Below are positions 35,811-45,940 of a stretch of DNA of 61,908 nucleotides, piece after piece. The DNA is from Gemmatimonadales bacterium (GTDB lineage: Bacteria; Gemmatimonadota; Gemmatimonadetes; Longimicrobiales; Gaopeijiaceae). Every line of letters starts with the position of its first letter. Position 1 is the stretch's first letter. The stretch is taken from contig CP070829.1 of assembly GCA_020344755.1 (NCBI GenBank), positions 671,217 to 733,124 of the forward strand. Reading direction: 5' to 3'. Made by a program: the position numbers and the translations under genes. The notes beneath the pieces were generated by a model. It made no database searches. It was given only the letters and a program-made list of their open reading frames with translations, and was not told the origin of the DNA.

Positions 35811-37310
35811 TCAATCTCTGGGAGGTACCATGGAGGCAGCCCGGAGGAGGGCGCGGGCCTTGTTGAGGGTCTCCTCGAATTCGGCGGACGGATCGGAGTC
35901 CGCGACCACTCCGGCACCGGCCTGCACGTAGGCTCGACCTTCGGTCGCCAGGACGGTCCGGATGGCGATGGCGGTGTCCATCCGCTCCCCGCCGTAGGAG
36001 AAGTGACCCACTGCACCGGCATAGGGACCGCGGCGGACCGGTTCCAACTCATCGATGATCTCCATGGCCCGGATCTTCGGTGCTCCCGACACGGTCCCGG
36101 CGGGAAAACAGGCCCGAAAGACATCCAGCGCACTCCGCCCCTCCGCGACCCGGCCCTCCACCTGGCTGACCAGGTGCATCACGTGGGAATATCTCTCAAC
36201 CACCATCAGGTCGGGCACGCGCACGGAGCCGTACCGGGCCACTCGCCCGACGTCGTTCCGGCCCAGATCCACGAGCATTCGATGCTCCGCCAGCTCCTTC
36301 TCGTCCGTCCTGAGATCCGCCGCGAGGGCGCGGTCCTCCTCCGGCGTGGCCCCCCGAGGTCGAGTCCCGGCGATGGGCCGAACCGTCACGACCCCGTCCT
36401 CCAAGCGCACGAGCACCTCGGGTGAGCTTCCCACCAGAGTGACGCCATCCATCTCCAGGTAGAAGAGATAGGGCGACGGATTCAGCGACCGGAGGGCCCG
36501 ATACAGATCGAAGGGTGACCCGGGCAGGGTCATGCCCAGCCGTTGGCTCAGGACCACCTGGAAGGCATCCCCGGCCCGGATGTACTCCCGGATCCGTTCC
36601 ACTCCGGCCTCGAATTGCACGCGGGTGATGGACGAGGTGAAGTCCGGATCCCCCTGTGGCTCGGGAAGGAGCTCCAGGGCCGGCAGGGGATCCGCCTGCC
36701 GGAGATCCCGGACGAGGGACGCCGCCCGCCCCGCTGCGTCGAGGTAGATTCGCTCCGCCTCTGCCTCCGAGGACCCGGGAGGAACGTGCGCAGCGGCGAT
36801 GGCCATGGCCTTCCCCCGAAGGTTGTCGATCGCCAAGACCACGTCGGTGAAGATGAACACGCCGTCCGGGATGCCCAGGTCGTCCCGGGGAGCCGTCGGG
36901 AGGGACTCCACGTAGCGGATCACGTCGTACGAGAAGAACCCCACGGCACCGCCCCAGAATCGCGGCAGCCCCGGCACGTCCACGGTCCGGTACGCCCGGA
37001 GCCGGGCATCCAGGTCTCCAAGGGGGTCCATGCAATGGAAGGGCTCCCATCCATCCTTCGGAGTCCAGAGCGCGACCTGACCGTCCTTGAGGCGCCAGGC
37101 GCTGCGTGGGCGGGTACCCAGGAAGGAATACCGCGCCCACTGCTCCCCACCCACCACCGACTCCAGGAGAAAGCCGAAAGGAGGGCGTGCCAGCTTCGCG
37201 TAGGCGGTGACGGCCGTGTCGACGTCGAAGAGGAACTCCTGCCAGACGGGTACGATCCCCCCGTCCCGGGAAAGGGACTGGAATTCCTCGAGACTGGGAC
37301 GTAACTCCAT
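35811..37310 (-). CDS. trpE: Anthranilate synthase component I
   Basis: 499 residues. It converts chorismate to anthranilate with ammonia from a glutaminase subunit, the first step of tryptophan synthesis. The N-terminal Trp-sensing region has TAYAKLARPPFGFLLESV and WARYSFLGTRP. The chorismate-binding domain shows GTRPRG, DLGRNDVGRV, FPAGTVSGAPK and AGAGVVADSDP. The N-terminal LLES element marks TrpE rather than PabB. No trpG or other trp gene is adjacent, so it is separated from the rest of the pathway. It diverges from the hydantoinase gene; the starts are 66 bp apart. Confidence 0.94.
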   Translation of the reverse strand: MELRPSLEEFQSLSRDGGIVPVWQEFLFDVDTAVTAYAKLARPPFGFLLESVVGGEQWARYSFLGTRPRSAWRLKDGQVALWTPKDGWEPFHCMDPLGDLDARLRAYRTVDVPGLPRFWGGAVGFFSYDVIRYVESLPTAPRDDLGIPDGVFIFTDVVLAIDNLRGKAMAIAAAHVPPGSSEAEAERIYLDAAGRAASLVRDLRQADPLPALELLPEPQGDPDFTSSITRVQFEAGVERIREYIRAGDAFQVVLSQRLGMTLPGSPFDLYRALRSLNPSPYLFYLEMDGVTLVGSSPEVLVRLEDGVVTVRPIAGTRPRGATPEEDRALAADLRTDEKELAEHRMLVDLGRNDVGRVARYGSVRVPDLMVVERYSHVMHLVSQVEGRVAEGRSALDVFRACFPAGTVSGAPKIRAMEIIDELEPVRRGPYAGAVGHFSYGGERMDTAIAIRTVLATEGRAYVQAGAGVVADSDPSAEFEETLNKARALLRAASMVPPRD

Positions 37311-37376
37311 GTGCCGACCTTGAGTTCAATTCGCCGGGTCCTCCCGGACATCGCGCGGTCCCACAAAGGCGAGGGA

Positions 37377-39446
37377 ATGTCCAGAACCCCCAGAGGTGAG
37401 TCAACCGCGGTCCTCGCGGTGGACACGGGTGGAACCTTCACCGACCTGCTCCTCTACCGCGATGGCGTGCTCCAGGCCCTCAAGGTCCCTTCGAGTCCCA
37501 GCGACCCGAGCCGAGCGATTCTCGAAGGCGTGGCGCGCCTGCTCGGCGCGGGCTCCGGGTCGGTGGAACCGGACGACCGAGCGGAACGTTCGCACGAATC
37601 GGGGCCCACCGCTCTCCCCTGGTCCGCGCCAGAGGTTCCGTACGTGCTCTTGCACGGCTCCACCGTAGCCACCAACGCCCTTCTCGAGCGGAAGGGCGCG
37701 CGGGTCGTGCTGGTCACCAACCGCGGGTTCGAGGACGTCCTGGAGATCGGCCGCCAGAATCGCCCCCAGCTCTACGCGCTGGTGGGCCACCGCGCGCCAC
37801 CGCTGGTTCGGCGTGAGGACCGGCTGGGGATCCACGGCCGACTGGGGCCGGACGGGGCGGAGGTGGCCTCCCTTTCCCCGGAGGAGCTGGCCGAGCTGGT
37901 CGAGCGAGTGCGGGAGGCCGATTCGCTGGCTGTGTGCCTGCTGCACAGCTACGCCGATCCCGCACACGAGGAGGTCGTGGCCGACGTGCTGGCATCCCTG
38001 GACCTCCCTCTTTCCGTGTCGTCACGATTGCTCCCCGAGTACCGTGAGTACGAACGGACCAGCACCACGGTAGTAAATGCATACGTAGCCCCGGTCATGA
38101 GTCGGTACCTGGCCCGGTTGGCTGCCGAGTCCGGTGCGGAGCGCGTTGCCGTCATGGGCTCCGGCGGCGGGATGCTCGCCGTGGGTCGAGCCATCCGGGA
38201 ACCGGTGCACACCGTCCTGTCCGGCCCTGCCGGCGGAGTGGTGGGTGCGCTGCATTGGGCCCGGCGCGTGGGGGTCGAAGGGATCGTGACCTTCGACATG
38301 GGGGGGACCTCCACCGACGTGTCCCTCTGCCCCGGGCAGCTTCTCCACACCCGGGAGTTCGAGATCGACGGCCAGCCCGTCGCGGTCCCGGTCATCGACA
38401 TCCACACCGTGGGCGCCGGCGGTGGCTCTCTTGCCACCGTGGACGCTGGCGGTGCCCTGAAGGTGGGTCCGGAGAGTGCCGGAGCCGATCCCGGGCCCAT
38501 CGCCTACGGGCTGGGAGGGAGTCAGGTCACCGTCACCGATGCCCACGTCTGGCTGGGGCGGATCCCGGCGGAGGGCTTTCTCGGTGGAAGCGGATCGCTG
38601 TATAGGGAGCCCATCGAGGAACCGCTCAGGGGTCTGGCCGCCAGGCTTTCCCGGACCCCTGAAGCGGCCGCCGAAGGTGTGCTGGCGGTGGCGGATACGG
38701 CCATGGAGCGGGCCCTGCGGGTGATCTCCGTCGAACGGGGCTTCGACCCACGGGACTTCGCCCTGGTGGCCTTCGGTGGCGCGGGCGCTCTCCACGCCGC
38801 CGAGCTCGCCGGACGCCTGGGCGTGGCCGAGGCGCTCATCCCGCCCGACCCGGGGCTCCTCTCGGCGTTCGGAATCCTCACCGCTGCACCCACCCGGGAG
38901 GCGTCTCGGACGCTGCTGGTGGAAGCCGGAGCGGATGGCGCCCTCGGGGCGGTGGAGGAGGCGCTCGACCAGCTTTCCGGCCAGGCGCTGAACGCCCTGG
39001 TCGAGGAGGACCACGTCGATCCGGAGGACGCCAACGTGGACCGGTGGGTGGATGCGCGCTATCGAGGGCAGAGCTTCGAGCTGCGGGTTCCGGCCCGAGA
39101 GTGGGTGGAGGCCTTCCATCGATCCCACGAGGCCCGCTACGGGTACGCTCGAAGAGACGCCGCCGTGGAAGCGGTGACGGTCCGGGCCACCGCCCGAGCC
39201 CCTGGGCTCGCCGTGGACGAGCCGCCACTTCCGGAGGCCGAGGCGCCGGTCGCCACTGCGCCGGGAACGACAGTACACCAGGGAGAATGGGTGGAGTGCC
39301 CTCGGATCTGGCGGAGGGATCTCCGACCGGGCCATGAGGTAGAGGGGGCCGCGCTGGTCCTGGACTATTCCGCGACGACGTGGCTCCCACCGGGTTGGCG
39401 GCTCACGGTTCACCCATCCGGGGTGCTCCGTCTCCGGGCGGTCTGA
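37377..39446 (+). CDS. Hydantoinase/oxoprolinase family protein (HyuA-like)
   Basis: 689 residues, ATP-dependent ring-opening amidohydrolase family (N-methylhydantoinase A, 5-oxoprolinase, acetone carboxylase). The N-terminal actin-like ATPase motif is AVDTGGTFTDLLLY. STVATNALLERKGARV, GPAGGVVGALHWA and FDMGGTSTDVS follow, then HTVGAGGGSLATVD, as in the family. A HyuB partner usually sits next door but is absent here; the next gene is DUF2723. The exact substrate is therefore unclear. ATG 37377 matches the family start. Confidence 0.9.
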   Translation: MSRTPRGESTAVLAVDTGGTFTDLLLYRDGVLQALKVPSSPSDPSRAILEGVARLLGAGSGSVEPDDRAERSHESGPTALPWSAPEVPYVLLHGSTVATNALLERKGARVVLVTNRGFEDVLEIGRQNRPQLYALVGHRAPPLVRREDRLGIHGRLGPDGAEVASLSPEELAELVERVREADSLAVCLLHSYADPAHEEVVADVLASLDLPLSVSSRLLPEYREYERTSTTVVNAYVAPVMSRYLARLAAESGAERVAVMGSGGGMLAVGRAIREPVHTVLSGPAGGVVGALHWARRVGVEGIVTFDMGGTSTDVSLCPGQLLHTREFEIDGQPVAVPVIDIHTVGAGGGSLATVDAGGALKVGPESAGADPGPIAYGLGGSQVTVTDAHVWLGRIPAEGFLGGSGSLYREPIEEPLRGLAARLSRTPEAAAEGVLAVADTAMERALRVISVERGFDPRDFALVAFGGAGALHAAELAGRLGVAEALIPPDPGLLSAFGILTAAPTREASRTLLVEAGADGALGAVEEALDQLSGQALNALVEEDHVDPEDANVDRWVDARYRGQSFELRVPAREWVEAFHRSHEARYGYARRDAAVEAVTVRATARAPGLAVDEPPLPEAEAPVATAPGTTVHQGEWVECPRIWRRDLRPGHEVEGAALVLDYSATTWLPPGWRLTVHPSGVLRLRAV

Positions 39447-39524
39447 CGGCGCGGCTCGACCTGTTAAGTTGGAGCCTTCCGCTCACCGTACCCTGCCTTC
39501 CCTAATGAACCCCGGAGAACCCGT

Positions 39525-41963
39525 TTGAGCCAGGCTGCGAAACCCAGGGGCACCGTGGAGGGCGCCAGTCCCCATCCCCCGTACCTGTGGGCCAGCGTCG
39601 CAGGGGGCCTCGTCTTTCTCCTCTATGGGCTCACCCTGGCGACCACCACCGCCTTCTGGGACACCAGCGAATACATCGCGACCGGCTACATCATGGGGAT
39701 CCCCCACCCCCCGGGGAATCCGCTGTTCGTGGTGCTGGCGCGGGCCTGGATCCTCCTCCTCGAGCCCTTCGGGCTGCCCGTCGCGGCTCGAGTGAACCTG
39801 TTCAGCGCATTCATGAGCGCGGCGGCCCACGGGCTATGGTTCCTCGTGGTCCATCATGTCCTTCGGTTCTTCTCCGAGAACCGGGCCTTCCGCCTGGCCG
39901 GGGCGGGCGTCTCGGTGCTGGTGAGCTCCTCCGCCTTCACCGTATGGAACCAGTCCAACGTCAACGAAAAGGTCTACACGGTCTCACTCCTGACGATCGC
40001 GCTCCTGAGCTGGCTGGTGATCCGGTGGCAAGAGCGCCTCGGCCGGGGCAAGGACGACAATCTCCTGGTTCTCCTCGTCTTCATCCTGGCCCTCAGCGTC
40101 GGGAATCACCTCATGGCCTTCCTGGCGGCGCCCGCCATGGCGGTCTTGATCCTCCTTGTGAATCCGAGGGCCATCCTCAACTGGAAGCTCTATCCGGCGG
40201 CACTGGTGGCGGGACTGGTGGGTCTGTCCATCCACCTCTTCCTCCCGATCCGTGCGGAGCTGGATCCGGTGATCAACGAGGGCGCGCCGGAGTGCGTCTC
40301 CCTCGGCGAGGCGCTGGTCTCGGTGGCCACCTATGGCGGTGCCGGATGCGAGCCCCTGAGCGCTTCGCTGAACCGCAGCCAGTACAAGGTCGAGGGTGAG
40401 GCCGGTGCCGGGCTCACCGGGAGCCGTCAGTCCCCCCTTCCGGACCAGCTCACCAATTACCTCCAGTATTTCGACTGGCAGTGGGGCCGCTCGTTGGAAG
40501 GGGACGACTACTCTTTCCCCTTGGGGCGCATCCTCCTCACCATGCTCTTCACCGGTCTCGGGGTGTGGGGAGCCATGGAGCACTACCGAAGGGACTTGAA
40601 GAGCTTCGCCTACATGGCCACGCTCTTCGGGACCCTCTCCCTGGGCCTGGTCTACTACCTGAACTTCAAGTACGGGTATTCTCTACCCGATCCGGTGGGC
40701 GACTACACCCTCCACGAAGTCCGGGAGAGGGACTACTTCTTCATCATCTCCTTCTCCGTCTGGGGGCTCTGGGCCGGCGTGGGAATCGCCACCATCTGGC
40801 GCTCCCTCGCTCTGCGCCTCGCTGGGGCGTCGCACACGGAAGGAGGGAGTGAGGGAGCTCCGGCGCAGGGCTCCGCCCCGCCTGCATCCCATCCTTCACA
40901 GGGCGAGCCCCAGGGCTTGGGTGAGGCGACCAGCGGGCTCGCGTTGGCCAAGGCGAGTCCCATTCTGGTTCTGGGATTCATACCGCTCCTTCTCAACTTC
41001 TCCTGGGCCAACCGGAACTACGACTACGCGGCCCGCGACTGGGCGTACAACCTCCTGATGAGCGTCGAGCCGTACGGACTGCTCTTCACCAACGGCGACA
41101 ACGACACCTTCCCTCTCTGGTACCTGCAGGAGGTGGAAGGCATTCGCAGGGACGTCTCGGTAGTCGTGACCTCGTACCTGAACACGGCATGGTATCCGAA
41201 GCAGCTGCGTGACCTGACTCGTACCTGCCCCGACGGAGTCTCGGCGCAGGACGACCCGACCCGGATCATCTGCCAGCGCGAATACACCGCCGAAAACACC
41301 GGCGCCATGTACACGCACGACCCCTCCCTGGCCGAGGTACTGGGGAAGGTACCGTTGTCGATGCCGCTGCCCGTGGCCCTTCCAACCGGCGGCCTCCTGG
41401 ATCTGGAGGACGATGTGCTGGATCGGGTCGCCGGTGCCTTTGTGCCCCTGGAGGACGGCCAGGTCTTCACCCTCGGTCCCGTCCGGGCGACCATGCCTCC
41501 GGGTAGCTACCTCCTCCCGTGGCAGCAGTTCGCCCTGGCGATGGTCCGGGCCTCCTTCGAGACCGGTCGCCCCGTGTACTTCGCCAGTAGCGGGAACGCC
41601 GCCGAATCCCTGGGGCTGTCGCCCTATCTGGTCCGTGAGGGACTCGCCTTCCGGCTCAATCCGGGGCTCCCGGAGGAGATACCGCTCCCTGGTGTGGAGG
41701 CTCTTCCAGCGGGCTCTCCGTTGAGCAGTGTCACCGGGTACTGGATTCGCTCGGAGCGTACCCGGGCGCTGGCGGAGGAGGTGTTCGTTCACCGCTCTGG
41801 TCTCCCGGACTGGGACCACTGGCCAGACCACTCCACCGTGGGGATCCCCAACTACTACGCGTGGGTCTATTATTCCCTCGTCCAGGCCTACGCCGGCAGG
41901 GACGACCAAGCCGCGGAGCGGTACCGCCTCCGCGGTGACGCATGGAGCCGTCTGGGGAGCTGA
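39525..41963 (+). CDS. DUF2723 multi-pass membrane protein, glycosyltransferase-like
   Basis: 812 residues from TTG 39525. It has about ten to twelve transmembrane helices with the GT-C-like opening FWDTSEYIATGYIMGIPHPP, in which the Asp and the PHPPG loop are DUF2723 hallmarks, and WNQSNVNEKVYT later. NGDNDTFPLWYLQEVEGIRR in the second half is also typical. A Gly/Ser/Pro-rich linker (about residues 438-470) splits the membrane domain from the C-terminal part. It is predicted to transfer sugars from a lipid donor to extracytoplasmic acceptors, but this is inferred from the fold class. It overlaps operonically with DUF2007 (1-nt gap). Confidence 0.9.
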   Translation: MSQAAKPRGTVEGASPHPPYLWASVAGGLVFLLYGLTLATTTAFWDTSEYIATGYIMGIPHPPGNPLFVVLARAWILLLEPFGLPVAARVNLFSAFMSAAAHGLWFLVVHHVLRFFSENRAFRLAGAGVSVLVSSSAFTVWNQSNVNEKVYTVSLLTIALLSWLVIRWQERLGRGKDDNLLVLLVFILALSVGNHLMAFLAAPAMAVLILLVNPRAILNWKLYPAALVAGLVGLSIHLFLPIRAELDPVINEGAPECVSLGEALVSVATYGGAGCEPLSASLNRSQYKVEGEAGAGLTGSRQSPLPDQLTNYLQYFDWQWGRSLEGDDYSFPLGRILLTMLFTGLGVWGAMEHYRRDLKSFAYMATLFGTLSLGLVYYLNFKYGYSLPDPVGDYTLHEVRERDYFFIISFSVWGLWAGVGIATIWRSLALRLAGASHTEGGSEGAPAQGSAPPASHPSQGEPQGLGEATSGLALAKASPILVLGFIPLLLNFSWANRNYDYAARDWAYNLLMSVEPYGLLFTNGDNDTFPLWYLQEVEGIRRDVSVVVTSYLNTAWYPKQLRDLTRTCPDGVSAQDDPTRIICQREYTAENTGAMYTHDPSLAEVLGKVPLSMPLPVALPTGGLLDLEDDVLDRVAGAFVPLEDGQVFTLGPVRATMPPGSYLLPWQQFALAMVRASFETGRPVYFASSGNAAESLGLSPYLVREGLAFRLNPGLPEEIPLPGVEALPAGSPLSSVTGYWIRSERTRALAEEVFVHRSGLPDWDHWPDHSTVGIPNYYAWVYYSLVQAYAGRDDQAAERYRLRGDAWSRLGS

Positions 41964-41964
41964 G

Positions 41965-42219
41965 ATGACCCACGAAGGGACACGCTGGATCACGGTCGCG
42001 AGCTACGCCGCTCGCTACCTCCTGGAGATCCCCAAGCAGACCCTGGAACAGGCTGGAATTCCGGTCCTGGTCAAGGGACAGGAGCCGGGTATCTGGGGGC
42101 CGGCCTTCTCTGGGCCCACGTCCCAGGGTCTGGAGTTGCAGGTGCCGGAAGTCGTGGCGGACGAGGCACGGAGCATCCTGGAGGACCTGGGCGAGTACAT
42201 GCCCGAAGGTGAGGACTGA
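41965..42219 (+). CDS. DUF2007-type small protein
   Basis: 84 residues. ARYLLEIPKQTLEQAGIPVLV, split as two elements, the mid-segment GPAFSGPTSQGLELQVPEV and the closing DEARSILED match the DUF2007 (putative signal-transducing) family, which is built on alpha-beta elements like the PII-type fold. It is cytoplasmic. ATG 41965 comes one base after the DUF2723 stop, so they are co-translated. Its role is unknown. Confidence 0.8.
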   Translation: MTHEGTRWITVASYAARYLLEIPKQTLEQAGIPVLVKGQEPGIWGPAFSGPTSQGLELQVPEVVADEARSILEDLGEYMPEGED

Positions 42220-42252
42220 GGCCTCGCGTCCGGCGAGGCATCGCGCTGGATC

Positions 42253-43215
42253 TCAGCCTTCGACGACGGTTCCCAGTCCGCGCTCCACGGCCCTGTCCAG
42301 GGCCACGCGGGCCACGGCCAGGTCCTGGGCCGCGTTCCCCACCGACTTGAACAGGGTGACCTCCTCCGTGGTGATCCTACCGGGCGAGTCACCGTTCATC
42401 ACGGCTCCCAGCTCCACGAGATCCGCCCTCGTCAGGACGCCCTCCGAGATCGGGATGATCACATCGCCGGCTTCGGCAAGTGCCCCTTCGAGCTGGTCCA
42501 CCACCACCCGGGCCCTCCCCGTGATGCTGGACGGGATCTCTTGCATGTCGGGGCGATAGCCACCCACGGCGTTGATGTGGGTCCCGGGGGCCACCCCACC
42601 CGGAATCACAGGTAACGAGGCGTCCGTCGCCGTCACCACCACCTGGGCGCCTTCCACGGCGACTGCAGCGGTGTCCGTGAGCCGGACGTCCACGCCCCGG
42701 AGTTCCAGGGCCAGCGCCTCGGCAGAAGCTCGGGTCCGGGAGTGGATGCGGATCTCACGGATGGGCCGCACGGCACGGACCGCCTCGATCTGGCTCCTTG
42801 CCTGGGCTCCGGCCCCGATGACGGCCAGGGTGGACGCCTCGGGAAGCGCCAGGAGTTCCGTCGCGAGCCCGGACCCGGCTCCCGTCCGCAGCGCGGTGAG
42901 CCATTCTCCGTCCATGAGAGCCATCGGCGCACCCGTCCGGGGATCCAGCAGCACCACCACGGCGTGGACGGCCGGTAGTCCCTCGTCTCGATTCTCCACC
43001 GCAACCGAGACGAGCTTCGCACCCAGGGCGGGCGGATCCGCCAGCGCGCCCGGCATGGTCAGGAGGGTGACCGGACCGGCCTTCAGCCCCGTCCTGACCG
43101 GGATGGTGGCGGCCCCGGACGAGAGCTGGCCGAAGGCAATCCGCATGGCATCGATGGCCGTCGGCATGTCCAGGGCAGCGCGGAGATCCTGGGCCGTGAG
43201 GACACGTAGGTGCAT
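42253..43215 (-). CDS. Ornithine cyclodeaminase / mu-crystallin family protein
   Basis: 320-residue NAD(P)-dependent enzyme; members include ornithine cyclodeaminase, alanine dehydrogenase of archaeal type and imine reductases. The dinucleotide site is STLAVIGAGAQARSQIEAV, with the downstream RIHSRT acceptor loop. LTALRTGAGSGLATELLAL and TLFKSVGNAAQDLAVA, typical of the family, are visible. The start is set at ATG 43215 (MHLRVL), since the frame's earlier Met at 43236 would overlap the divergent gene; AGGG lies just upstream on the minus strand. It diverges from the FAD oxidoreductase with only 19 bp between. Confidence 0.86.
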   Translation of the reverse strand: MHLRVLTAQDLRAALDMPTAIDAMRIAFGQLSSGAATIPVRTGLKAGPVTLLTMPGALADPPALGAKLVSVAVENRDEGLPAVHAVVVLLDPRTGAPMALMDGEWLTALRTGAGSGLATELLALPEASTLAVIGAGAQARSQIEAVRAVRPIREIRIHSRTRASAEALALELRGVDVRLTDTAAVAVEGAQVVVTATDASLPVIPGGVAPGTHINAVGGYRPDMQEIPSSITGRARVVVDQLEGALAEAGDVIIPISEGVLTRADLVELGAVMNGDSPGRITTEEVTLFKSVGNAAQDLAVARVALDRAVERGLGTVVEG

Positions 43216-43234
43216 GAGCCCTATCTTGTGGCCC

Positions 43235-44413
43235 ATGACTCATTCCAGCCAGTCCGCCGTGGTGGTGGGCGCCGGCGTCTTTGGGCTGGCCGCTGCCCTG
43301 GAGCTACGGAACCGGGGGTGGGCCGTGACCTTGCTCGATCCGGGTCCGCTACCCCGACCCCACGCCTCCAGCACGGACCGCTCCAAAGTCGTCCGAATGG
43401 ACTACGGAAGAGACGAAGCGCTCTCACGCCTGGCCCAACGGGCCGTCGAGGGATGGGAGCGCTGGAACGTCGAGCGGTTTGCCCGCCCACTCTTCCACCG
43501 CACCGGATTCCTGTTGCTCACCCTCGAACCCATGGCGGCCGGTGGCTTCGAGATGGAGAGCTTTCGCAGCCTGGCGGCACGGGGCATTCCGGTGGAGCGT
43601 GTGAAGCCTGACCTGCTCGCGAAGAGATTCCCGGCATGGAACCCCGCGCGGTTCGTGGACGGCTACCTCAGCCACCAGGCCGGATGGGCGGAGAGCGGAG
43701 AGGTCGTCCGGGCGATGCTGGCCTGGTGCCGGCGCGAGGGTGTATCGCTCCTCCATCGTCATGTGGAACGGGTCGTCCATACCGGCGGACGTGTTCGGGG
43801 CGCGGCCTGTGCGGGAGGGGAGATGGTCACCGGCGACGCAGTGATCGTGGCCGCCGGGGCGTGGACGCCTGGCCTCGTTCCGGAGCTTTCCCACTCACTG
43901 CGGCCAGCGGCCATGCCGGTCCTCTACTTCCGCCCCCGACACCGAGAGCCGTTCCTGGCGCGCCGCTTCCCCGTCTGGGGAGCGGACATCCCACGCACGG
44001 GGTGGTACGGCTTTCCTGTGGGACCCGATGGAATCGTGAAGCTCGGCCACCACGGGAAGGGGTGGACCGGGGACCCGGAAGACCCGGGTGCGGTGCCTTC
44101 AGGCTGGGAGGAGCGGGCCCGGGACTTTCTCGCCGAAAGCCTCCCGGGCCTGGCCGACGCCCCCCTCGCCGGTGGGCGGGTATGCTTCTACTGCGATGCG
44201 CGGGATGGGGACTTCTGGCTCACTCGCCACCCCGCCGTGCAGGGTCTGGTTGTGGCCAGTGGGGGAAGTGGGCACGGCTTCAAGTTCGCCCCCGTCCTCG
44301 GGGAACTCGTCGCGAACTGTGTCGAAGGCCAGGACGACCCGCGGCTCGCCCGCTTCGGTTGGCGTCCGGAAGCCCCTCCGGGAGCTGAACACGCCCGCTA
44401 CCAGGGCGATTGA
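43235..44413 (+). CDS. FAD-dependent oxidoreductase (DAO / monomeric sarcosine oxidase type)
   Basis: 392 residues. The FAD-binding GxGxxG is VVGAGVFGLAAALELRNRG. The body follows the DAO pattern, with AAGAWTPGL and the C-terminal ASGGSGHGFKFAPVLGE. GRVCFYCDARDGDFWL is in the place where monomeric sarcosine oxidases have the C-x-Y segment with the covalent-flavin Cys. It would oxidise an N-methyl or amino-acid substrate with release of H2O2. It shares a very tight divergent promoter region with the ornithine cyclodeaminase-like gene, hinting at a common amino acid pathway. Confidence 0.86.
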   Translation: MTHSSQSAVVVGAGVFGLAAALELRNRGWAVTLLDPGPLPRPHASSTDRSKVVRMDYGRDEALSRLAQRAVEGWERWNVERFARPLFHRTGFLLLTLEPMAAGGFEMESFRSLAARGIPVERVKPDLLAKRFPAWNPARFVDGYLSHQAGWAESGEVVRAMLAWCRREGVSLLHRHVERVVHTGGRVRGAACAGGEMVTGDAVIVAAGAWTPGLVPELSHSLRPAAMPVLYFRPRHREPFLARRFPVWGADIPRTGWYGFPVGPDGIVKLGHHGKGWTGDPEDPGAVPSGWEERARDFLAESLPGLADAPLAGGRVCFYCDARDGDFWLTRHPAVQGLVVASGGSGHGFKFAPVLGELVANCVEGQDDPRLARFGWRPEAPPGAEHARYQGD

Positions 44414-44479
44414 CCGTGCCTCCCGACCCACCCTTCTCGGCTCGACTTGGGATTCGGGTCCTGCAAACCCCGAACGCCC

Positions 44480-45940
44480 TCAGCCCAACCCCAGTGGACC
44501 CAGCCCCGCCGGTACCGTCCGGAAGAGCGACGGTCCCGCCAGGCCGTCCCGTCGCAGTTCCACAATGGCGTCGAAGGCTTCGGGGAAGAAGTCGACTACT
44601 TCACCCCGCGTCACCAGGAGGATCTGTTCGAACAGCGGCCCCACGAGTCCCCGGAGCGACTCCACGGTCCGGATCTTCACCGCGTCGTCCATCCGGTCGA
44701 AGGGATCCCCGAGGATGAGGGGTGGAAAGGGTGTTCCTGCCCTCGCGGTGAGGGTCTGGGCGACCGCGATGCGCGCCGCAATCGTGGCGGCAGCCGCGTC
44801 CTCCTCGGCAGGGGGGTGAAGGGAGCCCTCCACTCCGAACAAGTCGAGCCGCCCGGTCTCCAGCCAACTGCAGGAGAGGATCCGGCCGCCGGTCATCCGG
44901 GTCAGGACCCGGGACATCCGGTCCAGGAGACGTGAGCGGGCCCCCGCCCGCATCCCCCTCGCAGCCCGTGCCAAGGCCTCATCCACCGCGCTCCAGATCT
45001 CCTCGGGCACCCGACGGTGCGGGGCCAGCTCCTCCAGGTCCGCCACGCCTCCCCCGACCCTCTCCGCCAGCTTCAGTCGGGCCTCCTCCAGCTCACGGAC
45101 CCGGGCCCGGACGAGTTCCACCTTCTCCGCCAGCCCCTCCGTGGCGGCATGCAGGCGAAGCGCCCTCCCCTCCAACTCCTGGAGGCGGGCCGGCTTCCCC
45201 TCCAACTGCTCCCGGCGACGCCTCCACCAGCTGCCGTCCTGCACGACGGTCTCCCACTCGTCCTCCAGCGCCGCGCGGACCGCCGTGAGATGCTCCCGAA
45301 GCGCCCGGCCGCAGGTGGGACATACCGAGTCCTCCCCCGAATCGTCGATCTCGGCGATGCGGTCCTTCAACTCCCGTGCACGATCCCGGTAGGCACCAAG
45401 CTGGGTCTCGGCATCCTGGCGCTCCCGGAGCCACTCCATCGTGGCAGCCTCGACGTCACCGGTGATCTCGGCGTCGTCGCCCCGTAGCGTCCGGAGCTCG
45501 TCCTCGAGAGCGTCCAACTCTTCCGGAGCGCCCTCCAACTCGCGGATTCGATCCATGAGTGCCTCGGCCTTCGGGCCGGGGGTGGCAGCCGGGGCACCCC
45601 TGAGCCGGACCAGCCGGACCCGCGCCCCATCCAGCCGGTCCAGGCCGTCCAGGAGGGCGAGCGCGCGGGTGCCCGCGTCCACCACTTCCTCCGGGCGACT
45701 CAAGCCCTGTCCATCCTCCAATACCGCCCGGAGATCCGCGGGGAGTCTTGTGAGGGCAGGATCCGGGACCCGCGGCAGCGTGGAGACCCTGACGCCCTCT
45801 TCCCTACCCGCCAGCATGCGATGCGCTGCAGCACGCAGGCGTCCGTCGGCACCCACCACCGCCACCAACCCCGGTGGGAAGTCGGTCTCCACCGACGCCA
45901 GGTAGGGACCCGCTTCACCCCGCAGCGAAACGATCCTCAT
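44480..45940 (-). CDS. Rad50/SbcC-like protein with degenerate ATPase and a zinc hook
   Basis: 486 residues, short for SbcC or Rad50 (about 800-1300). Two long charged coiled-coil arms (about 125-205 and 215-300) flank a canonical hook, SVCPTCGRAL, with CPTC at 207-210. The ATPase ends are altered. Where Walker A should read GxNGxGKST, the sequence is GADGRLRAA (30-38), so the P-loop GK is LR. Walker B near the C-terminus reads LILGDPFDRMDD, with Gly in place of the usual first Asp. No LSGG-like signature precedes it, only HPPAEEDAAAATIAARIAVA. The start overlaps the stop of the Mre11-like gene as ATGA. Probably no ATP hydrolysis; a structural partner is inferred. Confidence 0.75.
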   Translation of the reverse strand: MRIVSLRGEAGPYLASVETDFPPGLVAVVGADGRLRAAAHRMLAGREEGVRVSTLPRVPDPALTRLPADLRAVLEDGQGLSRPEEVVDAGTRALALLDGLDRLDGARVRLVRLRGAPAATPGPKAEALMDRIRELEGAPEELDALEDELRTLRGDDAEITGDVEAATMEWLRERQDAETQLGAYRDRARELKDRIAEIDDSGEDSVCPTCGRALREHLTAVRAALEDEWETVVQDGSWWRRRREQLEGKPARLQELEGRALRLHAATEGLAEKVELVRARVRELEEARLKLAERVGGGVADLEELAPHRRVPEEIWSAVDEALARAARGMRAGARSRLLDRMSRVLTRMTGGRILSCSWLETGRLDLFGVEGSLHPPAEEDAAAATIAARIAVAQTLTARAGTPFPPLILGDPFDRMDDAVKIRTVESLRGLVGPLFEQILLVTRGEVVDFFPEAFDAIVELRRDGLAGPSLFRTVPAGLGPLGLG